Part shown: in pieces, positions 38,837-61,537 of the stretch
How the letters are laid out: each line of letters opens with the position of its first letter
Position numbering within the stretch: position 1 is the stretch's first letter
Assembly: GCA_036023115.1 (NCBI GenBank)
Contig: JAYKKT010000074.1
Span: forward strand, 9,980,501 to 10,044,500
DNA length: 64,000 nucleotides
Reading direction: 5' to 3'
Origin: Brasenia schreberi
Taxonomy: Eukaryota > Streptophyta > Magnoliopsida > Nymphaeales > Cabombaceae
Notes under the pieces: generated by a model
Database searches by the model: none
What the model was told of the DNA's origin: nothing
Seen by the model: the letters and a program-made list of their open reading frames with translations, nothing else
Made by a program: the position numbers and the translations under genes

Positions 38837-39265
38837 GCTAAGTGGTCCATGTTAGGGGTGTTGGCTGCCTTGTTGGTGGCGCACGCGTTTGCAAGGGAAA
38901 TGCCGGATGACGGCACCGGGCTGAGTGACGAGAAGAACTTCATAGTTGGGAGTGGTATAGGTGCTGCCGGAGGAATCGGCAGCTTCGCTGGAGTTGGTCC
39001 CAGTGGTATTCCTTTTGCCGGGATTGGTGGGCTTGCAGGTGTAGGTAGTGGGCTCGGTGGGAGCGGTGGACTTGGTGGTGGACTCGGCGGACCCATTGGA
39101 CTTGGTGGCGGACTCGGCGGACCCATTGGACTTGGTGGCGGACTCGGCGGACCCATTGGACTTGGTGGCCTTGGTGGAGTCAGTGGACTCGGTGGACCTG
39201 TTGGACTCGGCGGACTTGGTGGTGGAGCTGGATTAGGTGGTGGTCTTGGTGGCAGCCATCCTTAA
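38834..39265 (+). CDS. Secreted glycine-rich protein
   Basis: A single 143-residue frame. The N-terminus (MAKWSMLGVLAALLVAHAFA) is a typical signal peptide with a likely cut after Ala20, followed by a short acidic linker (REMPDDGTGLSDEKN) and then a Gly-rich region to the end. It is built from GLGG and GIGG words with Pro-Ile, Pro-Val and Leu spacers, including three copies of GLGGGLGGPI. This fits the class of secreted plant glycine-rich proteins linked to cell walls, often expressed in vascular or reproductive tissue. No Cys-rich, RNA-binding or other domain is present. Start choice is clear: first ATG, after a GA-rich leader. Repeat length is likely to vary between individuals. Family membership is secure only at the level of composition and signal peptide. 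Confidence 0.85.
39068..39157 (+). repeat. Three-unit 30-bp coding minisatellite
   Basis: Three consecutive 30-bp units encode GLGGGLGGPI. The second and third are identical; the first differs by one silent change (GGT/GGC). Confidence 0.9.
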
Positions 39266-40326
39266 CTTGTCTCGCTTAATTTCCACCTAAATGATTTTTG
39301 CTTAGCTAGTTGATTAGGGGATCGGATAGTTGTGTTCGTTTGTTTGTGATTCTCGGTTTTAGTTGTGTGTCCACTGAAAGGCATGTCCTTGTTTTGATCC
39401 TTTTGTAATTCTCAAATGCCGGCCTGTTAAGTGCATGCTTTTGGAATAGAAGATTAGTACGTACTTCGTCATTCTCGTATTTATACGTATTACTTTACGT
39501 ACATAGTTGGTTAATACCGTATTGAAACTTTTCATTGCCCTAGTATATTATGATGCACCATCCGATGAGCCCAAAAACGATTTGTTTGTCTTGTTCGTGT
39601 AACTATAACGAACCAAGAATGAAATCCCGTGAGACGTGCTCAACCGGCAAAAGGTTCCGGCAGTTCATCTGGAGTTATGGCCTCTGAGAGAGAGAGAGAG
39701 TTGTATGCATGTGCACGCAGCACACCAGGTTCAATGGGTTGGGGCTGTTGGTACCTTTGTACTCGAGTAGTCTCGTTCATGGTTTAGATTGTCTGTAACT
39801 TTAACTGCAGTAGCATCCACTGCACATATGTGGGGTTAGGGTTCTATATGGTTCAAAGAATTTTAGCCTGCCTTCTTCTTCAGTACGCTTTAAAGTGATT
39901 GCTAATTCTCCAATCTCAAGTGATGATGATGAGTGAAGACCAGAATAATACGATTACAGATAACTAATCCATGCAGACTTGTGGATGTATGTTTGGGATG
40001 CTCGGCCACATTGTTGGATCAATGAATGCAGATCATGTCCCTTATATGATTTTTATTTTAGGTACAATGGAGAGGTTAGAAAAGGAGAAAGACGATCAAT
40101 GAAAGAAGAAGAAGGTGAGAAATTAGACTGTAAAAATATTTTAAAAACTAAAAAAAGATTTAAAAAAATTTAAAAATGATCTAGTTTTTGTTGAGTGAAT
40201 TATTAGTATAATACATGATCGAACTCTATAGAAACAAATAATATAATACATGTAACTGAACTCATCTAGTATTGAAAAAGGCTTAGTTATTGATGGTGGT
40301 ATGATAGGAAGGCCAAAGGTGGATAT
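39266..40326. other. Intergenic; LINE tail trace at its right end
   Basis: No gene was recognised. The sequence CATCTAGTATTGAAAAAGGC followed by TTAGTTATTGATGGTGG at 40262-40300 resembles a decayed 3' end of the RTE-like LINE. Confidence 0.4.
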
Positions 40327-40385
40327 AGAACTCATAACATTCAACTTGTGACTGAACCTCCTAGCCAAGTGAGCTATAGTGGGTT
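40327..40385 (-). mobile_element. SINE-like repeat, family B, partial
   Basis: On the minus strand it reads CTATAGCTCACTTGGCTAGG, then TCACAAGTTGAATGTTATGA and GTTCTATATCC, which is the family B head. It lies next to the LINE-like tail at 40262-40300. Confidence 0.5.
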
Positions 40386-40527
40386 GTAGGGGCCATAGCA
40401 CTTGGGTCCACCCGGAATTCCTCGTTTCCATCAAACACTTGTACCCCGTGATACTAGGAGAGTAAATGCAAGTAAGATTCGCTGCTGGAAGATTATAGTA
40501 CTTGCAATTAAGATGCAATCACAAGGA

Positions 40528-40622
40528 GCAATAGCTCACCTGGTTAGGAGGCAGACTCACAAGTCGATGGTCATGAACTTGGTGCCCGGAGTTTCAGCCG
40601 CCCCAGTGTACCAAAAAAAAAG
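40528..40622 (+). mobile_element. SINE-like repeat, family B
   Basis: GCAATAGCTCACCTGGTTAG, then GACTCACAAGTCGATGGTCA, TGAACTTGGTGCCCGGAG, TTTCAGCCGCCCCAGTGTAC and an A run. It has the same order as the copy at 19630. Confidence 0.6.
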
Positions 40623-40939
40623 AGCTCCATTAAAATACAATTAATTAATGTAGACCAGATGCACATACACACAGAGTTCTCCTTGGCATGTCCAGATGAC
40701 AGCAACCTCTCTCATTCAAAGCACCCATAAATGGACTGAAATTGCCAGCTCTCTGCATCCCAACTCAGCCCTTCATTAGGAAAATATAAAAATATATAAA
40801 AAATAAGTACGAGGTTATGTCATGCCTTTATTAGGCTGAGCATTATTCTGGTATAACCAATAACATGGTCCGGTTTGGTTTTGGTTTTGCCTTTAAATTT
40901 TTTTTATTTATCAGTCCTGTTCAAATAACCGAATATAAT

Positions 40940-41214
40940 ATATATGTATATACATATATAAATATAATATATAGGTTTATATGTATATGCATATATATTA
41001 TATATATTATGGGGATAGAGGTCCACCGGCAATTTATAATGTACACGTCTATATATGAGGATGATTATATAGAGGTCCACCGGCAATTTATAATATATGT
41101 ATGTATATTATAAATATATTTATGTATATACACATATTCCTATATATATGTATGTATATATGTACATGTATGTATATACATACATATATCCAAATTCTCT
41201 CTTACTCTCTCTCT

Positions 41215-41279
<65 letters not shown>

Positions 41280-41395
41280 GTATATATATATGTATATATA
41301 TATGTATATATATTGTATATATATATGTATATATATATATGTATATATATATATGTATATATATATGTATATATATATATATGTATATATATATA
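40940..41395. repeat. TA-rich microsatellite cluster with an embedded tandem duplication
   Basis: TATATG and TATA units of changing length. At 41015-41095 the segment ATAGAGGTCCACCGGCAATT followed by TATAAT occurs twice, about 57 bases apart. A TA run (41218-41260) then passes into TGTATATATA units, the reverse complement type of the array in the NPF locus. Confidence 0.9.
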
Positions 41396-41979
41396 ATTTG
41401 GTTCGGTTCGGGTACCTACACAAATCGGTTCGGGTTTGGTTTTCAAATTTTAAAAAATCATTTTCGGTTATTGGACCAAACTGACTGATACACACACCCC
41501 TAGTCTCTATAATTTTTGTTAGTTGAAGAAAAAGTAAGTAATGGTGGTGCTTTTAGAATGAGGATGATTAAGATAATGCTTGTGATTTTGATTGATGTTT
41601 CTTTTATTTATTGACAGTATGTCTCTATATATATATAGAGAGAGAAATTGGTATGTATTACCATATTTAAGTGCTAACAAATTCAAATAAATCTTAATGA
41701 TTAAATACATTCATATTTGATAATGAATGATTGAAATTTAAAATTAAAAAATATAAAATATTTATGTGAATTTTTAAATTTAAATTTCAAAGATAAATTA
41801 TTGAGATTTATATGAATTTGATAGCACTTAAGTGGACTAGCATACACCCAATTTTTTCTATGTCTCTCTCTTTATGTATATATATAAAAGTATGTTGAGA
41901 GATATTATTATTGTCGAAACCCAGGCTTGCATTGCATTCACAGGTAAAAGGGACATTTTGCTTCTTCTCCTATGTATTT

Positions 41980-42062
41980 TTCCCCCCTTTTTCCTTTTCA
42001 CAACAGGAGGCCGAAGCCGTGCACGTTTGAGCGCCGTGCCATTGAGCTACCGCTCTAATTGC
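41980..42062 (-). mobile_element. SINE-like repeat, family A, internally deleted
   Basis: On the plus strand ACAACAGGAGGCCGAAGCC is the complement of the family A end, and GCGCCGTGCCATTGAGCTAC is the complement of its A-box region. The middle, with the B box, is largely missing. Confidence 0.5.
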
Positions 42063-42359
42063 CTATCTATCTTCTTGTTTTTGTAATGAATTTTCTCTCT
42101 TTGAGGGGGAAAAAAGTATATACTTATCATTGGGGTTTTATGATCTGAATTGTGTATTCGTACTCGTAATAACACCGGCCTGCAAAGGGCTTGGGTTTGG
42201 TGGGTACTCTTCACAGCTCAAAAATGATTATTATGGTTATTTAAGGATCAATTAATGAATGGCCATCTCTCTCTCTCTCTCTCTCTCTCGTGTTGATATG
42301 GAGTTTATTTCTTTTGCGCATCCTCTCCTAATAACCATCTTTGTAAATCCTGCAAAACC

Positions 42360-44216
42360 ATGACACAAGTTAAACAAATACTTGCTATGGTCATCCATAC
42401 CGGCATTGACCACCGCCTTTCTTCTCTATCAAACGTTTTGTTATTCTCCGCCACCTCCGATCACGGTGACTTGGAATTCGCAACTCTGGTTTTCAAACAT
42501 CTGCATAATCCAAATACTTTATCATATAATGCGATGTTCAGGGCCTACTCCTCCGCCGATAGTTCTGGGAGCCCAGAAAGATCGCTTGTTTTATTCATGA
42601 AAATGAAGAGGGAAGGAATCCGGGCGGATAATTATACATACCCATTTGTTCTCAAGGCTTGTTCTCTGCTTCTAGCTTTAGAATTGGGGAAAGTGGTTCA
42701 TGGGTTGCTGCTTAATAGTGGCTATCACTCGGATTTGCATATACGGAGTGGTTGAGTTTGGTTTTATGCTGAATGTAGGGTGATTGATTCCGCAAGACAA
42801 TTGTTCGATGAAATTCTGCAACGAGATGTAATCCTCAGGAACTCTATTATTGTTGCGTATGCTAAATCCGGCGTCTTCAGTGTTGCCCGAATGCTGTTTG
42901 ATGAGATGCGTGAAAGAAATGTTTCTAGTTATAATATCATGATTTGTGCATATGCTAAAAATGGTGATATCGGAAATGCTAGGAAACTGTTCGATCAAAT
43001 GCCTCAACGTGATGTGGTGTCGTGGAACACCATGGTTGTTGGTTATGCACGATTTGGATTGAGAGGGGAAGCTCACAGATTGTTTGAAGAGATGCCAATG
43101 TGGAACCTGTCTTCTTGGAGTGGATTCATTATAGGATTGGCGCAGGGCAGTAGGTTTGGAGAAGCGTTACATGTCTTTGTTGCAATGCAGGTAGCTGGAG
43201 TAAAACCTAACCAGGCTATACTTGTAGGTGCACTCTCATCTTGTGCTCATCTTGGTGCTCTTGAGCAGGGGATGTGGATTCATGCGTACATTGAAAGAGG
43301 CGGGTTGCGTGTGGATGACAAGCTATGTGCAGCTCTGGTAGACATATACTCCAAATGCGGCTTTCTTGAAGGTGCCAAGTTCGTGTTTCTCAAGACAATA
43401 GAAAAGGATGTGTGTGCCTGGACTGCTATTATAAGTGGGTTTTCCTATCATGGCCAGCGTGAGGAAGCAATTTGTCTCTTCGACAAAATGCAGAGAATTG
43501 GGGTTAAGCCAAACAAGATAAGATTTGTGTCAGTTTTGTCTGCATGTGTTCATGGAGACATGGTTAACAAGGGAAGAGAAATTTTCAATAGCATGTATAT
43601 GGCTCATCAGAAGCCGAGCTTGGAGCACTACACTTGTATGGTTGATCTGCTTAGCCGCGCAGGCTATATGGAGCAGGCTATTGACTTCGTGAGGATGATG
43701 CCGATGGCACCTGATAGTTTTATATGGGGAGCTCTATTGAATGGTTTCCTGGTTCATGGGGGTCACCGTTTGTTGACTGAGAATGTTGTAGCAGAACTCA
43801 CAAGACTGAAGCTGAAAGACAGTGGTACTTGTATGCTTATGTCAAATATTTATGCTTCAATCGATCACTGGAATGGTGTCATGAGATTGAGGGAGATGAT
43901 GAAGAAGAGAGGAATACAGAAGAATCCGGGTTGTAGTTTGATTGAGGTAGATGGGGTCGTTCATGAATTTTTTGTAGGAGAAAAATTGCATCCGCAGTCT
44001 AGTGAACTGTATCTGGTGTTGAATTTATTGAATAAGATGATGAAAGGGACAACACTTTACACATTGAGTTCTTTTGCCTTTTCTCTGTTTGTCATCACGA
44101 TTAAGTCGTGGGAAAAATTTTCCAAGTGCCGAAATCAAACCAAACTCTTCCCCCAGTACATCAGGTGGGTTCACCGGAAGATATCCCGATCTGTTTCGTG
44201 TCACACTGGGGCTTAA
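42360..44216 (+). pseudogene. PLS-class PPR protein gene with one in-frame stop
   Basis: One 619-codon frame without introns runs from ATG 42360 to TAA 44216, broken only by TGA at 42753-42755. Pentatricopeptide repeats cover most of it (for example ARQLFDEI, VVSWNTMVVGYARFG, DVCAWTAIISGFSYHGQ, GVKPNKIRFVSVLSACVHG), and an E-type C-terminal domain follows (KNPGCSLIEVDGVVHEFFVG). A DYW domain is absent; the end is an unrelated hydrophobic and basic tail. PLS-class PPR proteins usually go to mitochondria or chloroplasts and guide RNA editing or splicing. The stop falls in SG*VWFYAEC, where intact relatives have a normal residue, and can be explained by one substitution such as TTA to TGA. The frame downstream has no nearby ATG (it would begin with GTG). 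It could be a recent pseudogene, a truncated allele or a sequencing error. Confidence 0.85.
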
Positions 44217-45429
44217 ATCCATAAGAACAAGATTATGTTATATGTTTTGATCCAACATCTTGTTGGTTTATCACGCACATCTCCTATTACTTTCTTGATA
44301 TGGCTGTGTTTGCTTGGGTATGAACAAATCGAGTGGAAGTAGCTGTTACAAGGAGGCATGACTCTCTTGGCAAGGCTTGACTCGAAAAGAGGTCTTGAAT
44401 TTGACACCAGAATATAGATATGTGGTTGGGGGATTGCTCATTCTGGAGTTTGCTGTCTTGAAGTTGTGGATGTTAATGGTGTCGGCATCCAAACCTGAAT
44501 CTGCTCCAAATGTAAATCCAATTGGACTTGCTCAAAATGAGTGAAAGAAAGTGATCCGATACACTCCAATAGATGTCTATAATCTGGGCCGCAATGAAGA
44601 GATCTGAATTTGGGTGAGTGGAGGATCTAATCAGACTAGTACTTAAATAGCAACTAAGAGACAGGTTCGGAATGAAACCCAACTTCAATTCATTGTGACT
44701 TTTCGGGTCACTTTGCACTGACCTGTCTCCAAAATCTCTAATTTAGACAAACCTGGAAGATGTGTTTCTATGCGTGCATGGATCATCAAGGGGTTCAAGG
44801 CTGGCTATTCGGAGTATTCATTCGCTCACATTCAAGTATAAAGAAAAACCAGATCCGGCACACCACTAGTGTTGCCCATCCTTTCCTTTTCACGAGTGAG
44901 TATAACTTCAAAGGTATTTAAATAACTATGAAGGACAACTTTATTATTACCACCAAAAAATAAAAAGTTGGCATGAATGAGCAGTATCAATAATGGGCAC
45001 GATCCTACTATATATATATAATTATAAAAGAGGCATCCTTGGTAAAACCAGCAAAAGTAAATAGGTGTTAGGAGGTGGCAGAGATTCTAAAGTTGTTGAT
45101 ACCTCAAAAGAGTAAGATGGACCGAGCACTGCTACAGGCACCAGAATGGGCTTCTTCTTTTGCTTCCATCCCTACCTACTGTATTTCGGTACTCACTCTC
45201 CAATTTTTCCTCCATCTCAACCGTGAAGAGCTCCACGGAAAAGTGCTGATCAAGTTTTGTACTTGTCTTGTCTTGGCATGAACGCTAGAGATTGAATTAT
45301 TTTTCTGTATCAGTGCATGCGATAACTTCAAAGTTCATTTATTAACATAATTTAGATTGGAGTTGTCTCATGTTTGCTGTTTGCCATAAAATACCACGTC
45401 ACATTTTAGCATAATATATAATGTGTAGA
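44217..45429. other. Intergenic, no gene seen
   Basis: No recognisable exon, RNA gene or repeat apart from short AT-rich tracts. It probably includes the 3' flank of the PPR locus. Confidence 0.4.
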
Positions 45430-45700
45430 CCATGGTTCGGAACCGAACCAAGCCAAAACCGATGGTTTGGTTTTGTTCTCTTGTATGGGCTAAATAGTTG
45501 TTAGGTTGTCCAAAAACAAACAACCGGTTATATTGGTTTGGTTTGAGGTTGAGGCTAGAACCAAACCAAACCAAAGATGATGGCTTGATTTGGTTCAATT
45601 TTGTAGACTTAAAAGGTTTAGTTTGGTTCTCCAAAAATAAAAAACCGATCGCATTTGTTTGATTCAAAGTTGAGGCTAGAACCAAACGGAACCGAACCCC
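45430..45700. repeat. Diverged tandem duplication, period about 121 bp, AACCAAACC-rich
   Basis: A unit starting GGTTGTCCAAAAACAAAC at 45504 recurs as GGTTCTCCAAAAATAAAA at 45625; both continue to GTTGAGGCTAGAACCAAAC. The whole block is rich in GGTTTGGTTT and its complement, so it folds back on itself. Confidence 0.7.
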
Positions 45701-45846
45701 AGGGTTTTAAGCTGAAAGCCCTGTCAAACTGTCTCTAAGTCATTCAATTACTAAGACCCTTTTTGTTCTAAACCATGGTATCCGGAAGCTCACCAAGACC
45801 CTCACATTGGCTCCTAGCATCAGAGGTTGTTTCTATGATATACCAC

Positions 45847-45985
45847 CACCACAACAGCTGAGCCTTTTCCAATACCAGATGGAATAAGCTACGTGGATTC
45901 TTTGCTTCCGCTAAACTCGATCACGTGTTATGTTAAGAGTTAATACAACAAAAGCTATATCTTTCTTTATTGTTTGCTAGAAAAA
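45847..45985 (-). mobile_element. RTE-like LINE 3' fragment
   Basis: Reads CACAACAGCTGAGCCTTTTC, then GATGGAATAAGCTACGTGG and ATTCTTTGCTTCCGC, a diverged complement of the LINE 3' end. Confidence 0.65.
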
Positions 45986-45994
45986 AAAGGTTGT

Positions 45995-45997
<3 letters not shown>

Positions 45998-46074
<77 letters not shown>
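45998..46074. repeat. (TA)n microsatellite
   Basis: About 38 uninterrupted TA units directly next to the LINE fragment. Confidence 0.96.
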
Positions 46075-46075
<1 letters not shown>

Positions 46076-46345
46076 CGATAAATTTTGTTTGAATGAACTG
46101 TTCTTAGTTTAAAGAAACATTCAAAAGGGAAAAGAGACAGAAGACCACAACGGAATCTACAGTGCTATTGCAGGTTCTTTCAAAAGAGCCAGATAGGGTC
46201 TCGAAACCCAGTTTTAACAGATACTTAGTCTTGTTTGACACAAGCCGGGGTCATCTACAAGTATGTTTAACAAGTATCAAACAAAATGAATTGTCCTCAA
46301 AAGGGAATCCAGGGAGGAAGACTGCAGGTTGTACAGAGCGGCCGA

Positions 46346-46580
46346 TCAAAAAGGGATATTTTTGATGAACCACTTCATAATCTTGACGGGAAGCTTTATA
46401 AGACGTATTGCGAGATTGGCAAGCCATGCACGACAAACACAGCATGGGTAGATGCAACTCACCACCGTCCTGTATTCAATTCAAAGAAAATAAGACAAAT
46501 AATAAGACAAAAAGATAAGCAAAAGAGATTAGAGATATCTAATTGACAATCTTTAAGATGACCATGAAGGGATCACATAT

Positions 46581-46648
<68 letters not shown>

Positions 46649-46776
46649 AAGGGGACGGCAGAGAGAAAGTGAACTCACCCAATGATCCAAATGATAACGC
46701 CAATCAGGGAAAGGAACAAAGCTAGCAAAGCAAAGAGTAAGCCGATCAAGAATCCAAGAGGCCTGCACTCCCCCAT
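46346..46776 (-). CDS. TAXIMIN-like small peptide
   Basis: Two minus-strand exons, 46776-46679 and 46469-46346, join in frame (donor GG|GTGAGT, acceptor ATACAG) to 73 residues. The product starts [20 protein letters not shown], continues through a hydrophobic segment ending IIWIIG, then a Cys-rich [10 protein letters not shown], and ends [16 protein letters not shown]. This order (MG(D/E)CRPLGFL start, one hydrophobic helix, CxxPCCxC, MKWF near the end) and the size match the TAXIMIN peptides, conserved plant small proteins reported to affect organ separation and specialised metabolism. Here the canonical final Pro-Cys is Pro-Phe, so the last Cys is missing. Both exons are short and sit in other-frame ORFs, so automatic annotation could miss the gene. 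The intron carries a long GA microsatellite. It lies about 590 bp beyond the end of the GBA2 gene, on the same strand. Confidence 0.88.
46584..46647. repeat. (GA)n microsatellite in the TAXIMIN-like intron
   Basis: About 32 uninterrupted GA units (CT on the coding strand), ending about 30 bp from the donor site. Confidence 0.96.
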
Positions 46777-47362
46777 TATTTCTTTTCAACCTTTGCTTAG
46801 TGATGTTCTCGTAAAGAGATTATAGTTAGATTAGAAAAACCCAGAGGAGAGGAAAAAAGCTGGGTCGAAGTCGCCATGTAAGCAAGAGCGTTGACCAAAA
46901 GCTGGCAGTTAAATATTGAATCAAGCAACCGTGTGGGCACAACCCTTTCTCCGTCTCTGTTCTGACTTGTGAACTGGTCGGGTCCAGACCATGTTTTAAT
47001 CCACCAAACTTTTGACACAATCCATCATGCAACATATACATATATACATGCAGGAGGCATCTACACACAGAGATAGAGAGTAATAATATACACACACGCT
47101 TCATACAGGTTTCTGCATGCAAGCACGACCGATCAAAAGCTCAATCCCATATTCGAATGGAGATGATTCAAGGCACCGTATAGCGAATATATTTCTACTT
47201 TCTAAATGTTTAGAATATGAATTACATTTCAAAAAACCCCTTCTCTCTGTTAATTGAAAGGGGTGAGCGAGAAAACTGCAGCTTAGTTAAGACTTATTGC
47301 CAAACCTAACCAGTAGGAGAAGAAAAAACGAAAAAATATACATCTAAGGGACCCTCTTTACA
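46777..47362. other. Intergenic between the GBA2 3' end and the TAXIMIN-like gene
   Basis: It holds the 3' UTR of GBA2 and the promoter of the peptide gene, both read on the minus strand. No clear TATA box was seen. No other feature was recognised. Confidence 0.45.
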
Positions 47363-59021
<11,659 letters not shown>

Positions 59022-59022
59022 G

Positions 59023-59027
<5 letters not shown>

Positions 59028-59053
<26 letters not shown>
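59028..59053. repeat. (CT)n tract in the GBA2 5' leader
   Basis: About 13 CT units on the plus strand (GA in the transcript), a few bases upstream of the GBA2 start codon. A second short CT tract lies at 59206-59222. Confidence 0.85.
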
Positions 59054-59057
<4 letters not shown>

Positions 59058-59248
59058 GATCTGATGAGGACTCGTGAGATAGAAAAAAGCGCAAGATCAG
59101 CGGCAACTAAAATGGGAGAGGCGTGTCGACGCAGACGGTTGTAAAAAGATGATAGATTGCGATCCTGCCATTTGTACTGCAGACATTCGATCAACCGCTC
59201 ACTAATCTCTCTCTCTCTCTCTCCCTGGGAGTTGGGATTCTATGCCTA

Positions 59249-59398
59249 ATGACGGAGGCAGAGAAATTTGAGAACCGTCGCGACGGTTGGCGTTGCCTCG
59301 CTGTTTCCAACTTTTGTATGCGTACGGGGCGAAGAACGCCGGAAGTATTCGTAGATTCGCCGGACGGCGTTTGGTTGCATGTGATGTGCCTCAGGTAA
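59249..59398 (+). CDS. Possible short or first-exon ORF divergent from GBA2
   Basis: An ATG-started 49-codon frame (ending AGG TAA) starts 228 bp from the GBA2 start codon on the opposite strand. It is clearly more GC-rich than its surroundings. Its peptide (MTEAEKFENRRDGWRCLAVS, then PEVFVDSPDGVWLHVMCL) is not low-complexity. The end CTCAG|GTAAAA is also a good splice donor at 59394, so this could be a first exon. I do not recognise the family and found no following exon in the AT-rich DNA downstream. Confidence 0.3.
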   Translation: MTEAEKFENRRDGWRCLAVSNFCMRTGRRTPEVFVDSPDGVWLHVMCLR

Positions 59399-61199
59399 AA
59401 ACTTTGTGCGCCTAAGTGGTCAAATTTTCCTTTTATTAATATGACGCCTTTGCTTGAAATCCCCAAAAGATCAAATATGATAAGTTTGCTTGCGTCCCAT
59501 AGATTGTAAAACTACTTTCTTTCTTCTTGCTAACAAAATCAACCCTCCTTTTATCCTTACTTTTCTGGATTCATGCATCTCACTTTCTATTTTAAATATT
59601 TATGGCAATATTTTAAGTATTACCTAAAATTATATCAGAAACGTAATGAATGTACGGACTGCTATTTTTTTTAGGTGAGCATGTGTTTGGATTCTCTTTT
59701 CTCAACTGATAGGGTCTATATTTATTTATTTATATTTATATATATTTTTTACCTTGGGCAGCTAAAAAGTAGTAGGTGTTGAGAGAGAGGGGTAAATGCT
59801 TAAACTTTGTCAATGCTTTGATCTACTCAAATATTTTTATTATTTGTATTAAAAGTATAGTTATACATAAAAAAAAGAAGTTAAAATAATAAAATATATT
59901 TGAGTATTAATTGAGTTTGTGCACTTATCATAGAGGAAAAAATTAGTATATGCTCATGTTTAAACTTATCAATCGAATGCTTTAACAATTTTTAAACACA
60001 AATGAGTGTGAACTAATCTCTGTACCCCAACCTGACAATTATGGATTCAGGTATTCCCAGTTCCACTGGAGTTGGATCTGTTCAGGTTGGGTCAATACTG
60101 CCATCCTTATTGCTAGAACAGTATTTCGGTTTATTTCGGGTTTCAGGTGAGGCATCGCCTCACCTTGCTCATAAATAAGCCCTTGTACGTTATTTCATCA
60201 AGAAGTTCAGTATCTAGATATTATTGTGATACCCTGTGTCATGTTATATATTTCTTTCTAAGATCAAGATTTGTAGACCCTTTCCGCACTAGGAAAAACA
60301 TTATGTGCTTTTTTAACATATGCAGAAATAGGTGCTCTCTTAGCATTTTTTATTTTTGACTTCGATCAAGCTTTTAGTTGCACTTTTAATCGTCAACATG
60401 CTATGCCATTTCAATGCATATTTTCTTCAATATGTTTTGTTTTGTTAGTTTCTTTATTATTATTTAGTAGCAAAAGTTGGTGTAGTATCATAGAGAAACA
60501 CTATAAATTTAATATATATATATATATATAAAGAGAGAGAAGTGCGAAAGCAATCAAATAAAAATTTTCTGAGAAGGTGTAAGAAACTAGACATCATACT
60601 AAAAAATAAAGAGAAGACGAAAAAACTATTAAACATGATATGATTTTTATGGAGATAACTACTAATATAACACAAGTGCCAAGATTAAGGTCAGATTTAC
60701 ATGTGCATCTTTCAGTGCTCCAGCAAGTATTGCGTAGTAAGAAATAATTGAGAAAATAATATGTGGTGTCCTTTTAAAAATCGCTTTTCTTTAGGTGCCT
60801 TTATAACACATGCAGAACTATGTATCCTAAAAGGTCACTAGGTGCATTTTTTATTTTATTAAGCTTTTACTTGCACTTTTATTCATTAACATGCTCTAAT
60901 GCTCTAGAATATAACTGCATTGTATTTCTTATAATTGTTTTCCACGTGCAATGTTTTATTATTTCACTCATGCCAAGCCAAGGTGGGGCATTCACACCAT
61001 CCAAAATCTCGAAAATCAACTTAAAGTCTGTAGCCCATATGGTGAGATACATAGACCATAATACATAGTTTGCCCCATCCAAATGCTATTCTTCTTGTCC
61101 CAAAAGTGTTTCTAGATCCCTCCCCACTCACGCTCTCTCTCATACACTTGTCATCATTTACGATATCTACTATAAACATGGATGATTTTGGGTAAACTG
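59399..61199. other. AT-rich intergenic region with a diverged duplication
   Basis: No gene was seen. A block of about 95 bp at 60310-60405 recurs at 60808-60905, sharing ATGCAGAA, GCATTTTTTATTTT, AAGCTTTTA and TTGCACTTTTA words. Near 60960-61085 the complement of GACTTTAAGTTGATTTT appears, linking this area to the inside of the MITE at 4370. Confidence 0.5.
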
Positions 61200-61537
61200 G
61201 AACCAGTCATTCAAATTGTCGGAGTTTGCAGTAAAAGGTGTCAGAATGATCCGCAGAGAAAAAGAAGAAGAATGAGAGGGTGATTATACATAGTTTCTCT
61301 CGTACGAGTTATGTAGGAAAGATCTTATATTTTTTTGAGTTCTATTTTCATTGTATTCTTTGTACAATATTTATAGACAACTTCATTTTCCTAGTTTTCA
61401 CGTCTAGGCTTTCCGTTATAAGTCGTTCCGGATCTGTAATGTTTTTGGTTTAATTGTTGTAACATTGCCATTTATTTATTCTCATATAACATTTTACAGC
61501 CCAAGAATAACCATTTTCCGTTACAAAACCAAACCGT
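61200..61537 (-). mobile_element. Relict Copia LTR related to that at 21817/31312
   Basis: It shares, in the same order, a TATTTATAGA promoter word, AGGCTTTCCGTTATAAGT, GTAATGTTTTT and a terminal CCGTTACA with the Copia LTRs, but is otherwise diverged. No coding region is attached, so it is a solo or orphan LTR. Its left boundary is uncertain. Confidence 0.5.

Noticed and set aside
38749..39156. 135-codon minus-strand ORF rich in Pro-Ser (PPSPPPSPMG repeats), opposite the glycine-rich gene
   Set aside because: It is the mirror of the GGA/GGT-rich coding repeats of the glycine-rich protein gene, which has a signal peptide and a sensible start. Nothing supports transcription of the other strand.
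41097..41495. Ile-Tyr repeat ORFs of up to 127 codons
   Set aside because: They are translations of the TA-rich array at 40940-41395.
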